A stretch of DNA of 64,000 nucleotides from Hyphomicrobiales bacterium (GCA_016710435.1 JADJVV010000001.1:3184501-3248500), one strand, 5' to 3'. Positions 26,311 to 36,124 are shown, counted from the stretch's first letter. A program made the numbers and translations. The notes: a model not told the origin generated them from the letters alone.

Positions 26311-27756
26311 TCAGTGCAGGGACTGCGCGGCAGCGGTCGCCAGTGCCAGGAGCGGCTGCGCAATCAGCACGAAGACGAGTGCAAAGGCACCGGAGGCATA
26401 GGCCACGGTCTTCACTTCACCATCCACGGCATCGAACGCATCCACCGGCTCATCGAAGTAGATCATCTTCACGATGCGCAGGTAGTAGTAGGCGCCGACA
26501 ACGCTGGCGACCACACCGATGATGGCGAGCAGCCAAAGCCCGGCCTTCACCGCAGCCATGAACACGAACAACTTGCCGAAGAAGCCCGCCAGCGGCGGAA
26601 TGCCCGCGAGCGAGAACATCAGCATGGAGAACACGAAGGCGAGTCCCTTGTTGGTGCGCGCAAGGCCCGCGAGGTCCGAAACCTGTTCTACCGCACGGCC
26701 CTGGCGGCGCATGGCCAGCACGCAGGCGAACACGCCAACCGTGGTGAACAGGTAGATGAGCATGTAGATGACGACGCCCTGCACGCCCTCATCGCTGCCC
26801 GCCGCAAGGCCGACAAGCGCATAGCCCATGTGGCCGATGGACGAATAGGCCAGCAGGCGCTTGATGTTGGTCTGGCCGATGGCGGCAAAGGCGCCGAGCA
26901 CCATGGAGGCAATCGACACGAACACCACGATCTGCTGCCAGTCCGCAACCACGGCGGCGAAAGGTCCGGTGAGAACGCGCACGAACAGCGCCATGGCGGC
27001 GATCTTCGGGGCGGCGGCAAAGAAGGCCGTCACCGGCGTCGGTGCACCTTCATAGACGTCCGGCGTCCACATGTGGAACGGCACGGCAGAAACCTTGAAG
27101 GCGAGGCCGGAAATGATGAACACAAGCCCGAACAGCACGCCGAGGCTGGAGCCCGAGGCACCCAGCGCGGCCGCAATACCGGTGAACTGCGTCGTGCCGG
27201 TGAAGCCGTAAACCAGCGACGCGCCATAGAGCAGCATGCCCGATGACAGTGCGCCGAGGACGAAATACTTGAGGCCCGCTTCCGACGACTTGGCATCGTC
27301 ACGGTTGATCGACGCCACCACGTAAAGCGCCAGCGACTGCAATTCCAGGCCCATGTAGAGCGAGATGAGATCACCCGCCGAAATCATCATCATCATGCCC
27401 ACCGTGGCGAGCAGGATGATCACCGGATATTCGAACTTGGCCATGTGGACGCGCGCGAGGAAACGCCCGGACAGGATGATGGCAATGGCGGAACCCGACA
27501 TGGCCAGCACCTTCATCAGGCGCGCAAAGCCGTCCACCACGAAGGCTCCGCCGAAGGCCGTCACCTTGCCCTCGCCCGTGCCCCAGATCACCGCCGCCAT
27601 GGCGACGAGCAGCGCGATCACGGCGCCAGAGGCCACGATGCCATAGGCCTCGCGGCGGCTGAACACACCGAGCATCAGCAGGACCATCGCCAGCACCGCC
27701 AGCAGGATTTCCGGGGCGGCGGCAGCGGCATCAGCCTGTTGCAGGAAGGTCATCAT
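26311..27756 (-). CDS. nuoN: NADH-quinone oxidoreductase subunit N
   Basis: A 481-residue antiporter-like membrane subunit of complex I with about 14 helices. It contains the conserved lysine/glutamate region MGLELQSLALYVV and the FKVSAVPFHMWTPDVYEGAPTPV segment. NuoN is the third of the three proton-pumping antiporter-type subunits. It follows nuoM by 4 bases. Two adjacent ATGs could start it. Confidence 0.96.
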   Translation of the reverse strand: MMTFLQQADAAAAAPEILLAVLAMVLLMLGVFSRREAYGIVASGAVIALLVAMAAVIWGTGEGKVTAFGGAFVVDGFARLMKVLAMSGSAIAIILSGRFLARVHMAKFEYPVIILLATVGMMMMISAGDLISLYMGLELQSLALYVVASINRDDAKSSEAGLKYFVLGALSSGMLLYGASLVYGFTGTTQFTGIAAALGASGSSLGVLFGLVFIISGLAFKVSAVPFHMWTPDVYEGAPTPVTAFFAAAPKIAAMALFVRVLTGPFAAVVADWQQIVVFVSIASMVLGAFAAIGQTNIKRLLAYSSIGHMGYALVGLAAGSDEGVQGVVIYMLIYLFTTVGVFACVLAMRRQGRAVEQVSDLAGLARTNKGLAFVFSMLMFSLAGIPPLAGFFGKLFVFMAAVKAGLWLLAIIGVVASVVGAYYYLRIVKMIYFDEPVDAFDAVDGEVKTVAYASGAFALVFVLIAQPLLALATAAAQSLH

Positions 27757-27760
27757 GGGG

Positions 27761-29272
27761 TCACTTCATCGTAAGGGTGATGGTGTCGAGATGGGCAGCG
27801 GCCACCTGCACGGACTTGAGCAGGCCCTCGATCGAGGCTGCCACCGTGTCGAGGATGGGCGCTGGGTACACACCGAAGAACAGCGTCAGCACCACAAGCG
27901 GCGCCAGCATTGCCAGTTCGCGCGGAGTCATGTCCGGCATCCACGTCAGCGTCGACTTCTCCAGCTTGCCGAACACCACGCGGCGATAGAGCCACAGTGC
28001 ATAGCAGGCAGAAAGAATGACGCCCGAGGTGGCGAAGAACGCCACCCAGGTATTGTTCTGGAACGTGCCGATCAGCGTCAGGAATTCACCGACGAATCCG
28101 GAGGAACCCGGCAGGCCGACATTCGCCATGGTGAACAGCATGAACACCGCCGCATAGAGCGGCATCCTGTTCACCAGGCCGCCATAGGCCGCGATCTCGC
28201 GCGTGTGCATGCGATCATAGACAACGCCTACGCAGAGGAACAGCGCGCCGGACACAAGGCCGTGGCTGATCATCTGGAACATCGCGCCATCGATGCCCTG
28301 CCGCGTCATGGAGAAGATGCCCATGGTGACGAAGCCCATGTGCGCCACGGACGAATAGGCAATCAGCTTCTTCATGTCCTCCTGCATCAGGGCGACGAGC
28401 GAGGTGTAGACGATGGCCACCACCGAAAGCGCGTAGACGAAGTTCTGGAAGTACAGGCTGGCGTCCGGGAACATCGGCAGCGAGAAGCGCAGGAAGCCGT
28501 AGCCGCCCATCTTCAGCAGGATCGCCGCCAGGATGACGGAGCCCGCTGTCGGCGCCTCCACATGCGCATCCGGCAGCCAGGTGTGCACCGGCCACATCGG
28601 CATTTTCACCGCGAAGGACGCGAAGAAGGCAAGCCACAGCCATGTCTGCATTTCCGGCGGGAAGGTGTCGGGCTTGGCCAGCAGCGCCACAATGTCCGTC
28701 GTGCCCGCATGCCAGTACATTGCAATGATGGCGAGCAGCATCAGCACCGAGCCGAGCAGCGTGTAAAGGAAAAACTTGAACGAGGCATAGACGCGCCGCG
28801 GCCCGCCCCAGATGCCGATGATGAGGAACATCGGGATGAGACCAGCTTCAAACAGCACGTAGAACAGCACAAGGTCGAGCGCCACGAACACGCCGATCAT
28901 CAGCGTTTCCAGAACCAGGAAGGCGATCATGTATTCCTTCACCCGCTTGTCCACGTGCCATGAGGCCAGGATGCAGATCGGCATGAGGAAGGTGGTGAGC
29001 ATCACCAGCGGCATCGAGATGCCGTCGACGCCAAGTTTGTAACTGGCAAACCCGCCCATCCACGCATGGCTCTCCAGAAGCTGGAAGCCCGGTTCGGCGA
29101 TCGTGAAGTTCAGCGGAATGAGGATCGACACCGCGAAGGTGACGAGCGTCGTCCACAGGGCCGTGTAGCGCGCGCGCTTGGCTGTTGCGGCTTCATCGCC
29201 GCCGGTGAAGACCAGCGTCAGCGCGCCCACAAGCGGCAGGAAAGTGACGACCGAAAGCAAGGGCCAGTTCAT
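27761..29272 (-). CDS. nuoM: NADH-quinone oxidoreductase subunit M
   Basis: A 503-residue inner-membrane antiporter-like subunit. Characteristic segments are LLESHAWMGGFASYKLGVDGIS, FVLFYVLFEAGLIPMFLIIGIWGG, KMPMWPVHTWLPDAHVEAPT with the conserved Lys/His, and the LIAYSSVAHMGFV helix. The last base of the nuoL stop is the first base of the nuoM ATG. Confidence 0.97.
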   Translation of the reverse strand: MNWPLLSVVTFLPLVGALTLVFTGGDEAATAKRARYTALWTTLVTFAVSILIPLNFTIAEPGFQLLESHAWMGGFASYKLGVDGISMPLVMLTTFLMPICILASWHVDKRVKEYMIAFLVLETLMIGVFVALDLVLFYVLFEAGLIPMFLIIGIWGGPRRVYASFKFFLYTLLGSVLMLLAIIAMYWHAGTTDIVALLAKPDTFPPEMQTWLWLAFFASFAVKMPMWPVHTWLPDAHVEAPTAGSVILAAILLKMGGYGFLRFSLPMFPDASLYFQNFVYALSVVAIVYTSLVALMQEDMKKLIAYSSVAHMGFVTMGIFSMTRQGIDGAMFQMISHGLVSGALFLCVGVVYDRMHTREIAAYGGLVNRMPLYAAVFMLFTMANVGLPGSSGFVGEFLTLIGTFQNNTWVAFFATSGVILSACYALWLYRRVVFGKLEKSTLTWMPDMTPRELAMLAPLVVLTLFFGVYPAPILDTVAASIEGLLKSVQVAAAHLDTITLTMK

Positions 29273-31326
29273 CAGTGTGTGCCCCCAAACGAGAACCAGG
29301 AAACAAGTGCCGCCACGCCGATCAGCATGGCAAAGGCGTAGTGGTAGACATAACCCGTCTGCAGGCGGACGACCTTGTCGGTGACGTCAATGACACGCGC
29401 CGACACGCCGTCGGGACCGAGGCCATCGATCACCTCGCCATCACCCTTCTTCCACAGGAAGCGGCCAAGCCACATGGCCGGGCGCACGAACAGGAAGTCG
29501 TAGAGTTCGTCGAAGTACCACTTGTTGAGCAGGAACTGGTAGATCGGTTGGTGCATGGCCGCCAGACGCTTCGGCAGTTCCGTGTTGCGGATGTAGAACA
29601 GGAAGGCCAGCAGGAAGCCCGACAGCATGGCGATGGTCGCCGACCACTTCACCAGCACCGGCGCTTCGTGGATCTTGTGCACGATCTCGTTGTCGGTCGC
29701 ACGGAAGATCGACTTGCCCCAGAACACCGCCTCTTCATGGCCCATGAAATAGTGCTCGAAGGCAAAGCCCGCGACGATGGCGCCAAGCGCCAGCACATAG
29801 AGCGGGATCAGCATCACGTTGCTGCTCTCATGCACGTGGTCCATCGTCTCCTTGTCGGCGCGCGGCGCACCGTTGAAGGTCATGAAGGCCAGACGCCAGG
29901 AATAGAACGAGGTGCAGAAGGCCGCGATCACCAGGAGGCCGAAAGCCAGCATGTGAGGTGCGGCTTCCGACATGAAGGCGCTTTCGATGATGGCATCCTT
30001 GGAATGGAATCCGGCAAAGCCGAAGAGACCGGGAATGCCCACACCCGTCAGCGCGAAGGTGCCGATCAGCATCATCGCCCAGGTAATGCGGATGTGCGGC
30101 GCAAGGCCACCCATGTTCCGCATGTCCTGCTCGCCCGACATGGCATGGATCACCGAACCTGCGCCAAGGAACAACAGCGCCTTGAAGAACGCATGCGTAA
30201 ACAGGTGGAACATGCCGATGCCATAGGCGCCAACACCCATCGCCACGAACATGTAGCCAAGCTGCGAACAGGTGGAATAGGCAATGACGCGCTTGATGTC
30301 GTTCTGGACGAGACCGACCGTCGCCGCGAAGAACGCCGTGACGGCACCGACGATGATCACGACGTCGCGGGCCACGGGAGCGAGTTCAAACAGCGGCGAA
30401 AGACGCGCCACCAGAAACACGCCCGCCGTCACCATGGTGGCGGCGTGGATGAGGGCGGAAACCGGCGTCGGGCCTTCCATGGCATCCGGCAGCCAGGTGT
30501 GCAGCAGGAACTGCGCGGACTTGCCCATGGCGCCCATGAACAAGAGCAGGCACAGCACCGTCAGCGTATCCCACTCCCAGGAAAGGAAATGCATGGTCTT
30601 GCCGACAGCGTTGGGTGCCGCGGCAAACACGGTGTCGAACTCGATCGAACCGTAGACCATGAACACGCCGAAGATGCCAAGCGCGAAGCCGAAGTCACCC
30701 ACGCGGTTGACGACGAAGGCCTTGATCGCGGCCGCATTGGCCGCGGGCCGCGTGTACCAGAAGCCGATGAGCAGGTAGGACGCGAGGCCCACGCCTTCCC
30801 AGCCGAAGAACATCTGCAGCAGGTTGTCGCTCGTCACCAGCATCAGCATGGCGAAGGTGAAGAGCGAGAGATAGGCGAAGAAGCGCGGCTGGTGCTCGTC
30901 GTGGCTCATGTAGCCAAGCGAATAGAGATGGACCAGCGCCGACACCGTGTTGACCACAACCAGCATCACCGAGGTCAGCGCGTCGATGCGGAGCGCCCAG
31001 GAGGATTGCAGCGTGCCGGAGGTGATCCAGCGCAGCACTTCAACCTTCGTGTCGTGCCCTTCGTGCAGGAAGCCCCAGAAGTTCACCCAGGAGAGAATGG
31101 CCGAGACGAACAGCAGTCCCGTCGTCAGGTACATGGGCCACATCGGCCCGTGATAATGTCCGCCGTGGTCGTCGTGGACATGGCCATGGTCGTCGTGGCC
31201 GTGAGTGTCATGGCCATGGCCGCCATAGACGGCGCTGTCGGAGCCCATGTTGCGGAACAGCGACGTTCCGAAAAGGCCCGCGATGATCGCGCCCAGGAGT
31301 GGAAGGAAGACGATTGCCTGATACAT
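29272..31326 (-). CDS. nuoL: NADH-quinone oxidoreductase subunit L with histidine-rich loop
   Basis: A 684-residue antiporter-like subunit with the lateral helix HL expected at the C-terminus. Motifs: NLLQMFFGWEGVGLASYLLI, KSAQFLLHTWLPDAMEGPTP and TCSQLGYMFVAMG. Between the first and second helices, residues about 37-59 hold 10 histidines in 23 positions (HGHDTHGHDDHGHVHDDHGG). Such a loop lies on the periplasmic or cytoplasmic face and could bind metal ions. The gene follows nuoK by 11 bases. Confidence 0.96.
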   Translation of the reverse strand: MYQAIVFLPLLGAIIAGLFGTSLFRNMGSDSAVYGGHGHDTHGHDDHGHVHDDHGGHYHGPMWPMYLTTGLLFVSAILSWVNFWGFLHEGHDTKVEVLRWITSGTLQSSWALRIDALTSVMLVVVNTVSALVHLYSLGYMSHDEHQPRFFAYLSLFTFAMLMLVTSDNLLQMFFGWEGVGLASYLLIGFWYTRPAANAAAIKAFVVNRVGDFGFALGIFGVFMVYGSIEFDTVFAAAPNAVGKTMHFLSWEWDTLTVLCLLLFMGAMGKSAQFLLHTWLPDAMEGPTPVSALIHAATMVTAGVFLVARLSPLFELAPVARDVVIIVGAVTAFFAATVGLVQNDIKRVIAYSTCSQLGYMFVAMGVGAYGIGMFHLFTHAFFKALLFLGAGSVIHAMSGEQDMRNMGGLAPHIRITWAMMLIGTFALTGVGIPGLFGFAGFHSKDAIIESAFMSEAAPHMLAFGLLVIAAFCTSFYSWRLAFMTFNGAPRADKETMDHVHESSNVMLIPLYVLALGAIVAGFAFEHYFMGHEEAVFWGKSIFRATDNEIVHKIHEAPVLVKWSATIAMLSGFLLAFLFYIRNTELPKRLAAMHQPIYQFLLNKWYFDELYDFLFVRPAMWLGRFLWKKGDGEVIDGLGPDGVSARVIDVTDKVVRLQTGYVYHYAFAMLIGVAALVSWFSFGGTH

Positions 31327-31337
31327 GATGCTACTCG

Positions 31338-31643
31338 TCAGCCCTTCATGAGTGTGATGTCGTCAACCGCGATGGTGCCGCGGTTGCGATAGTAGGTGAC
31401 AAGGATGGCAAGGCCGATGGCGGCCTCGGCGGCAGCGACTGTCAGCACCAGCAGCGCGAAGACCTGGCCCACCAGGTCATTGAGCGCGGTCGAGAATGCC
31501 ACCAGATTGATGTTCACCGCCAGCAGGATGAGTTCCACCGACATCATGATGATGATGACGTTCTTCCGGTTGAGGAAGATGCCGAAGATGCCGATCGTGA
31601 AGATGATCGCGGCAACCGTGAGATAATGTGAAAGGCCGATCAT
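31338..31643 (-). CDS. nuoK: NADH-quinone oxidoreductase subunit K
   Basis: A 101-residue, three-helix subunit. It has the conserved glutamate region IMMSVELILLAVNINLVAFS and ends in AEAAIGLAILVTYYRNRGT, both typical. The start is the ATG at 31643 before IGLSHYL. It follows nuoJ by 1 base. NuoK forms part of the proton channel of complex I. Confidence 0.97.
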   Translation of the reverse strand: MIGLSHYLTVAAIIFTIGIFGIFLNRKNVIIIMMSVELILLAVNINLVAFSTALNDLVGQVFALLVLTVAAAEAAIGLAILVTYYRNRGTIAVDDITLMKG

Positions 31644-31644
31644 C

Positions 31645-32253
31645 TTACAGTCCCTGCCCCGGTTCGACTTTGCGGATTTCAACGGCGGTGGCCGGCGTGC
31701 GCGCCACCTGCGCGGCAATGCTCTGGCGCTTCACGCCTTCCTTGTGGCGGAGCGTCAGCACGATGGCGCCCACCATGGCAACGAGCAGCACAAGGCCCGA
31801 AGCCTGGAACCAGTAGACGTATTTCGTGTAGAGGATTTCACCCAGTGCCGCGGTGTTGGAAATGCCACCGGCGGGTGCCGGTGCCGCCGCGCTCTTCAGC
31901 GCTTCCGGAGCAATGGTCCAGGTGCCGAACAGCAGCGCCAGTTCAACAAGCACGATGAGCCCGATCACCGCGCCCACAGGCAGGTAACTTGCCATGCCTT
32001 CACGCAACTTCACGAAGTCCACGTCGAGCATCATGACGACGAAGAGGAACAGCACGGCGACAGCGCCCACGTAGACGACCACGAGAATCATCGCCAGGAA
32101 CTCGGCCCCCATCAGGATGAACAGTCCCGCGGCATTGAAGAAACACAGGATGAGGAACAGCACGGAATGCACCGGGTTCCGCGCCGTGATCACCATCACG
32201 GCGGAAGCAACCGCGAGGGCGGCGAAGAGATAGAAGAAAAGCGTTGCGGCCAT
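31645..32253 (-). CDS. nuoJ: NADH-quinone oxidoreductase subunit J
   Basis: A 202-residue subunit with about 5 helices. Motifs: NPVHSVLFLILCFFNAAGLF and GAVAVLFLFVVMMLDVDF, both conserved among NuoJ. A loop of about 40 residues between helices 4 and 5 contains a Pro/Ala run. The C-terminal tail (about 30 residues) is polar. It starts 10 bases after the nuoI stop. Confidence 0.96.
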   Translation of the reverse strand: MAATLFFYLFAALAVASAVMVITARNPVHSVLFLILCFFNAAGLFILMGAEFLAMILVVVYVGAVAVLFLFVVMMLDVDFVKLREGMASYLPVGAVIGLIVLVELALLFGTWTIAPEALKSAAAPAPAGGISNTAALGEILYTKYVYWFQASGLVLLVAMVGAIVLTLRHKEGVKRQSIAAQVARTPATAVEIRKVEPGQGL

Positions 32254-32263
32254 GGGTCAATCC

Positions 32264-32752
32264 TCAGCGGTATGGCGCGTCGAGCGAGATGTTGCGGGCA
32301 ATCTCGCGTTCCCAGCGGTCGCCGTTGTCGAGCAGCTTCTGCTTGTTGAACAGCAGCTCCTCACGGGTCTCCGTCGAAAATTCGAAGTTCGGTCCTTCCA
32401 CGATGGCGTCCACCGGGCAGGCTTCCTGGCAGAAGCCGCAGTAGATGCACTTCACCATGTCGATGTCATAGCGCGTCGTGCGGCGCGTACCGTCGTTGCG
32501 GCGCGGGCCTGCCTCGATGGTGATGGCCTGCGCCGGGCAGATCGCCTCGCACAGCTTGCAGGCAATGCAGCGTTCTTCGCCATTCGGATAGCGGCGCAAC
32601 GCATGTTCGCCACGGAAGCGAGGGCTGAGGATGCCCTTTTCGTGCGGATAGTTCAGCGTCGCCTTGGGTGACACCATGTACTTGAGGGCAAGCCAGGTGG
32701 CGGAGGCGAATTCCTTGAGGAACAGCGAGCGGGCGGCAGCGGCCAGGCGCAT
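32264..32752 (-). CDS. nuoI: NADH-quinone oxidoreductase subunit I (2x 4Fe-4S)
   Basis: A 162-residue ferredoxin-like subunit. It has two four-cysteine motifs, CIACKLCEAICPAQA and CIYCGFCQEACPVDA, that hold clusters N6a and N6b on the way to N2. The ATG at 32752 gives the usual length; a longer frame to 32866 runs through the preceding ORF and is rejected. The ATG begins 1 base after the stop of the small ORF. Confidence 0.97.
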   Translation of the reverse strand: MRLAAAARSLFLKEFASATWLALKYMVSPKATLNYPHEKGILSPRFRGEHALRRYPNGEERCIACKLCEAICPAQAITIEAGPRRNDGTRRTTRYDIDMVKCIYCGFCQEACPVDAIVEGPNFEFSTETREELLFNKQKLLDNGDRWEREIARNISLDAPYR

Positions 32753-32753
32753 G

Positions 32754-33002
32754 TCAGTGGGCTCCCGGAGTGAAGAACTGCACGCCCACGGCGTAGCCGA
32801 AAAGCGGCATGGCGACGAGGCATTGCAGACGGATGAGAGTGGTGATGAGGGCCGGGCTGCGGCCATGGCTGTACGTCACCTTTGCCGTCTCGTGGCGAAG
32901 GCTCAGCACGGGATAGACGGCGCGCATGAATACATAGAGTTCCGCAAGCCCGAGGCCCAGGAACAGGATGGCAAAGGCAATACCGGGAAGGGAAAGCGTC
33001 AT
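32754..33002 (-). CDS. Small two-helix membrane protein of unknown function in the nuo operon
   Basis: An 82-residue protein between nuoH and nuoI, a place where most operons have none. Its start ATG overlaps the nuoH stop (ATGA) and its stop lies 1 base from the nuoI ATG, so it is translated within the operon. It has two hydrophobic segments (residues about 6-24 and 60-76) with a basic loop (LRHETAKVTYSHGRS) between. I do not recognise a family. Because of the tight packing it is very probably expressed; it may assist complex I assembly or be an accessory subunit. Confidence 0.72.
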   Translation of the reverse strand: MTLSLPGIAFAILFLGLGLAELYVFMRAVYPVLSLRHETAKVTYSHGRSPALITTLIRLQCLVAMPLFGYAVGVQFFTPGAH

Positions 33003-34036
33003 GATGGCAGCCACCCCATCATCACCAGAACGCCTGCTGTGATCGCCACCCAGGCGAGCGAGATCGGCAGGAACACCTTCCAGCCGAGGCGCATCAACTG
33101 GTCATAGCGATAGCGCGGCACGATCGCCTTCACCATGGCGAACATGAAGAACACGAACACCAGCTTGATCAGGAACCAGACGATGCCCGGCACCCAGTTC
33201 AGCACGGCCACGTCGATGATCGGCAGCCATCCCCCGAGGAAAAGGATCGCCGTCATGGCGCACATCAGCGTGATCGCCACGTATTCACCCAGCATGAACA
33301 GCAGGTACGGCGTCGAGGAATATTCCACCATGTGTCCGGCAACGAGCTCCGATTCCGCTTCCACGAGATCGAAGGGCGGGCGGTTCGTTTCCGCCAGCGC
33401 CGAGATGAAGAAGATCACGAACATCGGGAAGAGCGGCAGCCAGTACCAGTCGAGGAACGAGTTCGGCAGGCCAAGCATCGTGCCGAGGCCGGTCTTCTGC
33501 GACAGCACGATCTCGGAGAGATTGAGCGATCCCGCGCACAGCAGCACCGTGACGATGACGAAGCCGATTGACACTTCATACGACACCATCTGCGCGGCGG
33601 AGCGGAGCGCGGCGAGGAACGGATATTTCGAGTTGGAGGCCCAGCCGCCCATGATCACGCCATAGACGCCAAGCGAGGACAGCGCGAAGAGGTAGAGCAC
33701 GCCCACGTTGATATCGGCCACTGCCCAGCCTTCGTTGAGCGGGATCACCGCCCAGGCCGCCAGCGCCAGCACCGACGTCACGATAGGCGCGATCAGATAA
33801 ACACCCTTGTTCGCGCCGTCGGGAATGATGGCTTCCTTGAACACGAATTTCAGAAGGTCGGCGAAGGATTGCAGCACGCCCCACGGGCCCACCACGTTGG
33901 GGCCGCGGCGCATCTGCACGGCAGCCCACACCTTGCGGTCGAAGTAGATGAGGAACGACACGGCAATGAGCAGGCCCACCAGAAGGGCGACACTTTGCAG
34001 CGCGATGATGGCAAGGAGGATGACGATCTCGGTCAT
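32999..34036 (-). CDS. nuoH: NADH-quinone oxidoreductase subunit H
   Basis: A 345-residue, eight-helix subunit next to the quinone pocket. Motifs: YFDRKVWAAVQMRRGPNVVG, ALAETNRPPFDLVEAESELVAG and GEYVAITLMCAMTAILFLGG, all conserved. It starts 4 bases after nuoG. Its stop overlaps the start of the small ORF downstream. Confidence 0.97.
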   Translation of the reverse strand: MTEIVILLAIIALQSVALLVGLLIAVSFLIYFDRKVWAAVQMRRGPNVVGPWGVLQSFADLLKFVFKEAIIPDGANKGVYLIAPIVTSVLALAAWAVIPLNEGWAVADINVGVLYLFALSSLGVYGVIMGGWASNSKYPFLAALRSAAQMVSYEVSIGFVIVTVLLCAGSLNLSEIVLSQKTGLGTMLGLPNSFLDWYWLPLFPMFVIFFISALAETNRPPFDLVEAESELVAGHMVEYSSTPYLLFMLGEYVAITLMCAMTAILFLGGWLPIIDVAVLNWVPGIVWFLIKLVFVFFMFAMVKAIVPRYRYDQLMRLGWKVFLPISLAWVAITAGVLVMMGWLPS

Positions 34037-34040
34037 GGTC

Positions 34041-36119
34041 TTACTCCGCCGCCTGCAGCCTGCGGCCCGATTTCAGGGCCGAACAGTCGCCCATGATGCG
34101 AGAGGCGCGGGCAATCGGATTGGTGAGATAGAAGTCGGTGACAGACGAGGCAAAGCCGCTCCTGTCGGTCGCCCCCTCCCCTGCGGAAAGTTCGGAGAGC
34201 GCGTCGGCGTCCGCCTTCGCAACCGTGTTGATGGAAGCCAGTTGCGGCGCGATCTTGTACATGGCCGCGCGCAGTGCACCGATCGTCACCCACGGCAGGC
34301 TGGCGCCCAGTTCATCCGACAGCGCCTTGATGATGGCCCAGTCCTCACGGGCATCCCCGGGCGGGAAAGCCGCGCGCAAGGCAAGCTGCGGCCGCCCCTC
34401 GGTGTTGACGTAGGTTGCTGTCTTTTCGGTGTAGGCGGCGCCCGGCAAAATCACGTCGGCGCGGTGTGCGCCGGCATCGCCGTGCGTGCCAAGGTAGACG
34501 ACAAAGGCCGAGCCAAGGCCGTTCATGTCGAATTCGTCAGCCCCGGCCAGGAACATCACATCGAGGTCGCCCTTGCCCGCCCCGGCGATCATCTTGCGGG
34601 CGGAAAGTCCGCCCTCACCCGGCAGCGCGCACACATCAAGCGCGCCCACGCGGCCTGCCGCCGTGTGCAGAACGTTGAAGCCGTTCCAGTCGCCGCGAAC
34701 GACGCCAATGGCGGCAGCGGCCTTGGCAGCCAGTGCAAGCACGGCAGCACCATCGGCCCGCGCCAATGCGCCCTGCCCGATGATGAACATCGGCTTCTGC
34801 GCCTTCGCCATGGGATGATCGGCGAGCGTCGCCAGCGTCTCGGGTCCGGCACCCATGTAGTGATACTTGTAGGTGAGATCAGCCTGTTCGCCGATCACGC
34901 CGATGATGCAGCCGCCACGCCCCGCGCGCTTGCGGATGCGGGCATTGAGCACCGGCGCCTCAAGGCGCGGGTTGCAGCCGATGAGAAGAATGGCGTCGGC
35001 CTCTTCAATGCCGGCGATGGTCGAGTTGAACAGGTAGCCGGCGCGCCCCCCATGCTCGCCCAGCGGCGAACCGTCCTGGCGGCAATCGATGTTGGCAACA
35101 CCGAGCTTCATCGCCAGTTCCTTGAGCGAGAACGCCTCTTCCGCCGACACGAGATCGCCCAGCAGAATACCCGTCCGGGCAGGCCCTGCGGCTTTCATCT
35201 TCTGCGCCACGCGCGCCAGGGCTTCCGTCCACGAGGCCGGGCGCAACTTGCCCATCTCGCGCACATAAGGTTGGTCCAGGCGCTGCGTCTTCAGGCCGTC
35301 CCACACGAAGCGCGTCTTGTCGGAAATCCATTCCTCGTTCACGTCTTCATGGGTGCGCGGCAGGATGCGCATCACTTCGCGCCCGCGCACATCCACGCGG
35401 ATGTTGGAGCCGACCGCATCCATCACGTCGATGGTTTCGGTCTTGCGCAACTCCCACGGACGCGCCTTGAATTCATAGGGTTTCGACGTCAACGCGCCGA
35501 CCGGGCACAGGTCGATGATATTGCCCTGCAGTTCCGATGTGATGATCTGGTCGAGATAGGTGGTGATTTCCACGTCTTCGCCGCGGCCGATGAGACCCAT
35601 GTCATTGATGCCGGCCACTTCCGTGGTGAAGCGCACACAGCGCGTGCACTGGATGCAGCGGTTCATCTGAGTCTTTACCAGCGGGCCGAAGTCCTTGTCT
35701 TCCACTGCGCGCTTGTTTTCCACGAAGCGGTTCTTGGAAATGCCATAGGCCACGGCCTGGTCCTGCAGGTCGCACTCGCCGCCCTGGTCGCAGATGGGGC
35801 AATCCAGCGGGTGGTTGATGAGCAGGAATTCCATCACGCCCTCGCGGGCCTTCTTCACCATCGGCGTGTTGGTGAACACTTCCGGCGGCTCGCCATTGGG
35901 GCCGGGGCGCAGGTCATTCACCGACATGGCACAGGAGGCCTGCGGCTTGGGCGGACCGCCCTTCACTTCCACAAGGCACATGCGGCAGTTGCCCGCCACC
36001 GAGAGGCGCTCGTGATAGCAGAAGCGCGGCACTTCCTTGCCCAGCTGCTCACAGGCCTGCAGCAGCGTGGTGCCGTTCTCGAAATCGCCTTCTACGCCGT
36101 CAATCTTGATCTTTGGCAT
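34041..36119 (-). CDS. nuoG: NADH-quinone oxidoreductase subunit G
   Basis: A 692-residue peripheral-arm subunit. N-terminal [2Fe-2S] ligands are in CYHERLSVAGNCRMCLVEV with a downstream CAM. A His/Cys 4Fe-4S site lies in HPLDCPICDQGGECDLQ, and a CxxCxxC site in MNRCIQCTRCVRF. The rest is the molybdopterin-oxidoreductase-like domain without cofactor. The start at 36119 gives MPKIKIDGVEG. It follows nuoF by 5 bases. Confidence 0.96.
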   Translation of the reverse strand: MPKIKIDGVEGDFENGTTLLQACEQLGKEVPRFCYHERLSVAGNCRMCLVEVKGGPPKPQASCAMSVNDLRPGPNGEPPEVFTNTPMVKKAREGVMEFLLINHPLDCPICDQGGECDLQDQAVAYGISKNRFVENKRAVEDKDFGPLVKTQMNRCIQCTRCVRFTTEVAGINDMGLIGRGEDVEITTYLDQIITSELQGNIIDLCPVGALTSKPYEFKARPWELRKTETIDVMDAVGSNIRVDVRGREVMRILPRTHEDVNEEWISDKTRFVWDGLKTQRLDQPYVREMGKLRPASWTEALARVAQKMKAAGPARTGILLGDLVSAEEAFSLKELAMKLGVANIDCRQDGSPLGEHGGRAGYLFNSTIAGIEEADAILLIGCNPRLEAPVLNARIRKRAGRGGCIIGVIGEQADLTYKYHYMGAGPETLATLADHPMAKAQKPMFIIGQGALARADGAAVLALAAKAAAAIGVVRGDWNGFNVLHTAAGRVGALDVCALPGEGGLSARKMIAGAGKGDLDVMFLAGADEFDMNGLGSAFVVYLGTHGDAGAHRADVILPGAAYTEKTATYVNTEGRPQLALRAAFPPGDAREDWAIIKALSDELGASLPWVTIGALRAAMYKIAPQLASINTVAKADADALSELSAGEGATDRSGFASSVTDFYLTNPIARASRIMGDCSALKSGRRLQAAE

Positions 36120-36124
36120 CTGTC

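Noticed and set aside
26143..27246. 367-codon open frame on the plus strand
   Set aside because: Antisense to nuoN, with low-complexity His/Gln/Arg composition.
29275..31392. 705-codon open frame on the plus strand
   Set aside because: It is antisense to nuoL and parts of nuoK; the protein is a His/Arg/Glu-rich mix typical of the opposite strand of GC-rich genes.
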